Below, in pieces: positions 6,371 through 7,513 of a stretch of DNA of 7,513 nt. How positions within the stretch are numbered: the first letter of the stretch is position 1; each line of letters starts with the position of its first letter. Position numbers and translations under genes: made by a program. This stretch comes from Thermoplasmata archaeon (lineage in GTDB: Archaea; Thermoplasmatota; Thermoplasmata; Thermoplasmatales; Thermoplasmataceae), in contig JAJZOM010000092.1 in NCBI GenBank assembly GCA_021811505.1, forward strand, positions 1 to 7,513. The letters are read 5' to 3'. The notes below the pieces were generated by a model. That model searched no databases, was not told the origin of the DNA, and saw only the letters and a program-made list of their open reading frames with translations.

Positions 6371-6579
6371 ATGCGGATGACGTATCTGATCTGATGGACA
6401 AACTTGAACGGGAGCTCAGGTATTACCGCACGGCAAACGAAAGACTACTGAAGGAATTAAAAAACCTTAACGAGGCAGTTATCTCCAACGAAAAACTGAA
6501 GAAGAGGATAGAGGTTGACATGGAGGACTCAAATATTCTGATAGATCTTCTGAGGAGGCTTTTTGATGAGAAGAAATGA
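6367..6579 (+). CDS. Small coiled-coil protein of the RPA operon
   Basis: This 70-residue protein belongs to no family I recognise. From about residue 5 to 66 it is nearly all helix-forming, rich in Leu, Glu, Lys, Arg and Asn, with no Pro, Gly or Cys at all. Leucine and other hydrophobic residues recur with heptad-like spacing (L9, L13, L17, then L27, L28, L31, L34), so a dimeric or multimeric coiled coil is likely. A short hydrophobic cluster near the C terminus (ILIDLLRRLF) could dock onto a partner. Its start overlaps the stop of the RPA-associated gene by ATGA, and its end overlaps the next gene by 14 bases, so it is embedded in the RPA operon and probably produced in proportion to it. 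A role as adaptor or oligomerisation subunit of the RPA complex is inference only. Confidence 0.75.
   Translation: MNADDVSDLMDKLERELRYYRTANERLLKELKNLNEAVISNEKLKKRIEVDMEDSNILIDLLRRLFDEKK
6552..6558 (+). promoter_or_regulatory. Shine-Dalgarno site fixing start of last operon gene
   Basis: GAGGAGG ends 7 bases before ATG 6566. This places the start at 6566 rather than the TTG one codon earlier, and inside the coding end of the coiled-coil gene. Confidence 0.6.
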
Positions 6580-6955
6580 TGTCGCAGCTCTGAAGGGGAT
6601 ACTCAAGCTTTCAGAGGATGAGGAACAGGAGATCAGCGATCATTCGGAACAATTCAGTGAGATAATAGACAGCATAACAAAGGAGGTAAGGAAGCACTTT
6701 GATCTCACTCAAAGGAAACTGGGCCTTATGTCCAGGTATGCAAGCCTCAACTATTCAATATATGATCTCTTCATGTCTGCACATGATAATGCAATAGTCA
6801 TAGGCGGCCTCAATGCAGAGGCAAAAATTAGGGGAATTGAACTCGGAAAGGACGCAGATGAAAAAATAAAAATCATCATGGACAGGTATCTGATGATTGA
6901 TCCAACCTACGGTGTCCAGGAACGCGACAGTGTGAAGAGAGTTCAACCCAGGTAA
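6566..6955 (+). CDS. Unrecognised helical protein, fourth gene of RPA operon
   Basis: I do not recognise this 129-residue protein. The N-terminal third is acidic (SEDEEQE near 16-22) and amphipathic. A middle helix-like stretch (about 28-70, with HFDLTQRKLGLMSRYASL) is more basic. It is followed by an aliphatic AIVIGGLNAEAKIRGIELG segment (76-94), a helix to about 110 and a short basic tail (KRVQPR). It contains no cysteine, no metal-binding cluster, no nucleotide-binding motif, no signal peptide and no transmembrane helix, so it should be a soluble cytosolic protein. Codon use resembles its neighbours. It overlaps the coiled-coil gene by 14 bases and has a strong Shine-Dalgarno site, so it is a genuine operon member. 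Partnership with the coiled-coil protein, RPA or ssDNA is inferred from position alone. Confidence 0.72.
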   Translation: MRRNDVAALKGILKLSEDEEQEISDHSEQFSEIIDSITKEVRKHFDLTQRKLGLMSRYASLNYSIYDLFMSAHDNAIVIGGLNAEAKIRGIELGKDADEKIKIIMDRYLMIDPTYGVQERDSVKRVQPR

Positions 6956-7103
6956 TGTAGCGGATCATTCTGCAAGAAGCAATTACACCAGATCACTGAT
7001 TACAAATAAAGGCGCAATAAATTTTGAGGAAACCTGAAAAGAATTACATCCGATCAGTCAGATATGCAAAAATAATGTCATATATGGATTGCATAACGAT
7101 AGC
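6956..7103. other. Intergenic gap before the thioesterase gene
   Basis: These 148 AT-rich bases follow the RPA operon. No T-run or strong hairpin marks the operon end. The best promoter guess for the thioesterase is AAAAATAAT at about 7068-7076, roughly 35 bases before ATG 7104, but it is less convincing than the boxes at 137 or 2196. A 10-codon frame from ATG 7075 ends in a TGA overlapping ATG 7104 and is probably chance. Confidence 0.3.
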
Positions 7104-7505
7104 ATGACAATAGGTCCGGAAGAGATCACGAAACTCCTGAAGATGGATGGTTTCCTCAAAAACTTCACCATAGAGGTCAAGGAAGCCTCAAACGGGAGAT
7201 TTGTGATAGAAATGCCGCTTGAGGAGAAGGTTATGAGGATAGGCGGCATAATGAACGGTGGTGCAATAATGGCTCTTTGCGATCTTGTTGGAGGTCTTTC
7301 AATCCTGACCAAAGATGACGTGATGAACCAGGTGACAATCAATATTGATGTTAATTTCCTCAGGCCTATCGCCAAGGGGCCGGTTAGGGCGGTCGGAGAA
7401 AGTGTTCGCATTGGGAAGACAATAGGTTACTCCGAGATGGTGATATATGACGGCAATGGAGAAGAATGTGCAAAGGGATCGGGAAACTGGTTCCTTTTCA
7501 GGTAG
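7104..7505 (+). CDS. PaaI-like hotdog-fold acyl-CoA thioesterase
   Basis: This is a predicted thioesterase that hydrolyses an acyl- or aryl-CoA; the acyl group cannot be told. The 133-residue product is one complete 4HBT hotdog domain. The central-helix entry reads GIMNGGAIMALCD, with D60 nine residues after N51, the same offset as from the His of HGG to the catalytic Asp in PaaI proteins. It is followed by a TINIDVNFLRPI strand, a GPVRAVGESVRIGKTIGYSEMVI strand pair and a C-terminal AKGSGNWFLF strand. The usual HGG is NGG here. I chose ATG 7104 over TTG 7089 because ATG is the stronger codon and the extra residues match nothing. No Shine-Dalgarno site precedes it, suggesting a leaderless mRNA and a unit separate from the RPA operon. 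No pathway genes neighbour it. Confidence 0.85.
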   Translation: MTIGPEEITKLLKMDGFLKNFTIEVKEASNGRFVIEMPLEEKVMRIGGIMNGGAIMALCDLVGGLSILTKDDVMNQVTINIDVNFLRPIAKGPVRAVGESVRIGKTIGYSEMVIYDGNGEECAKGSGNWFLFR

Positions 7506-7513
7506 GAGAACAT

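Noticed and set aside
7075..7107. 10-codon frame whose stop overlaps the thioesterase ATG
   Set aside because: It is very short, with no good promoter or ribosome site; a frame this short is easily chance.
7058..7411. 117-residue minus-strand frame opposite the thioesterase
   Set aside because: The plus strand encodes a complete hotdog domain with conserved motifs; the antisense frame has none.
7504..7513. AGGAG followed by terminal CAT, possibly the Shine-Dalgarno and first bases of a next gene
   Set aside because: The window ends before the start codon is complete and the spacing would be only 3 bases.
1..7513. CRISPR arrays, insertion sequences, integrase or attachment sites
   Set aside because: I saw no regularly spaced repeats, transposase motifs or flanking direct repeats by eye.

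Overview
The window most likely comes from a euryarchaeon of the Thermoplasmatales/Thermoplasmatota type. Reasons: an archaeal MTA phosphorylase ending in a Cys-x-Cys motif, a short archaeal beta-CASP nuclease, an archaeal RPA gene with a zinc-finger OB fold followed by an RPA-associated protein, heavy use of AGG/AGA (Arg) and ATA (Ile), and AT-rich TATA-like boxes about 30 bases from start codons that lack Shine-Dalgarno sites, as in leaderless transcripts. This placement is inferred from gene content and signals, not from a database match.

Layout. 1-170: left-edge DNA without a clear gene, ending in a promoter. 171-2177: two-gene plus-strand unit, methylthioadenosine phosphorylase (mtnP) then a beta-CASP metallo-beta-lactamase RNase. 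2230-2949: HAD-family phosphatase with its own promoter, convergent with a 12-helix MFS transporter on the minus strand (2985-4148). 4149-4462: divergent intergenic region with the MFS promoter, a small hairpin, a plus-strand promoter and a possible 25-residue leader ORF. 4463-6955: tightly packed four-gene plus-strand operon: zinc-finger RPA, RPA-associated OB/winged-helix protein, a 70-residue coiled-coil protein and a 129-residue unrecognised protein. 7104-7505: PaaI-like hotdog thioesterase.

How the genes work together. The strongest functional unit is the RPA operon. It supplies a single-stranded DNA-binding complex for replication and repair, and two small unknown proteins are translationally linked to it through a 4-base and a 14-base overlap. 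These two are the best candidates for undescribed biology. The mtnP/beta-CASP pair joins methylthioadenosine salvage and RNA processing in one transcript without an obvious biochemical link. HAD phosphatase, MFS carrier and thioesterase are accessory metabolic genes whose substrates cannot be read from sequence.

Translation signals fall into two classes. The presumed first genes (mtnP, HAD) have an identical TTTTAAA box exactly 34 bases before the ATG and no Shine-Dalgarno site. Downstream genes have purine-rich Shine-Dalgarno sites that usually lie inside the end of the preceding gene. RPA is the exception: it is the first recognised gene of its operon yet has a strong Shine-Dalgarno site, and that site lies inside the end of the possible leader ORF.
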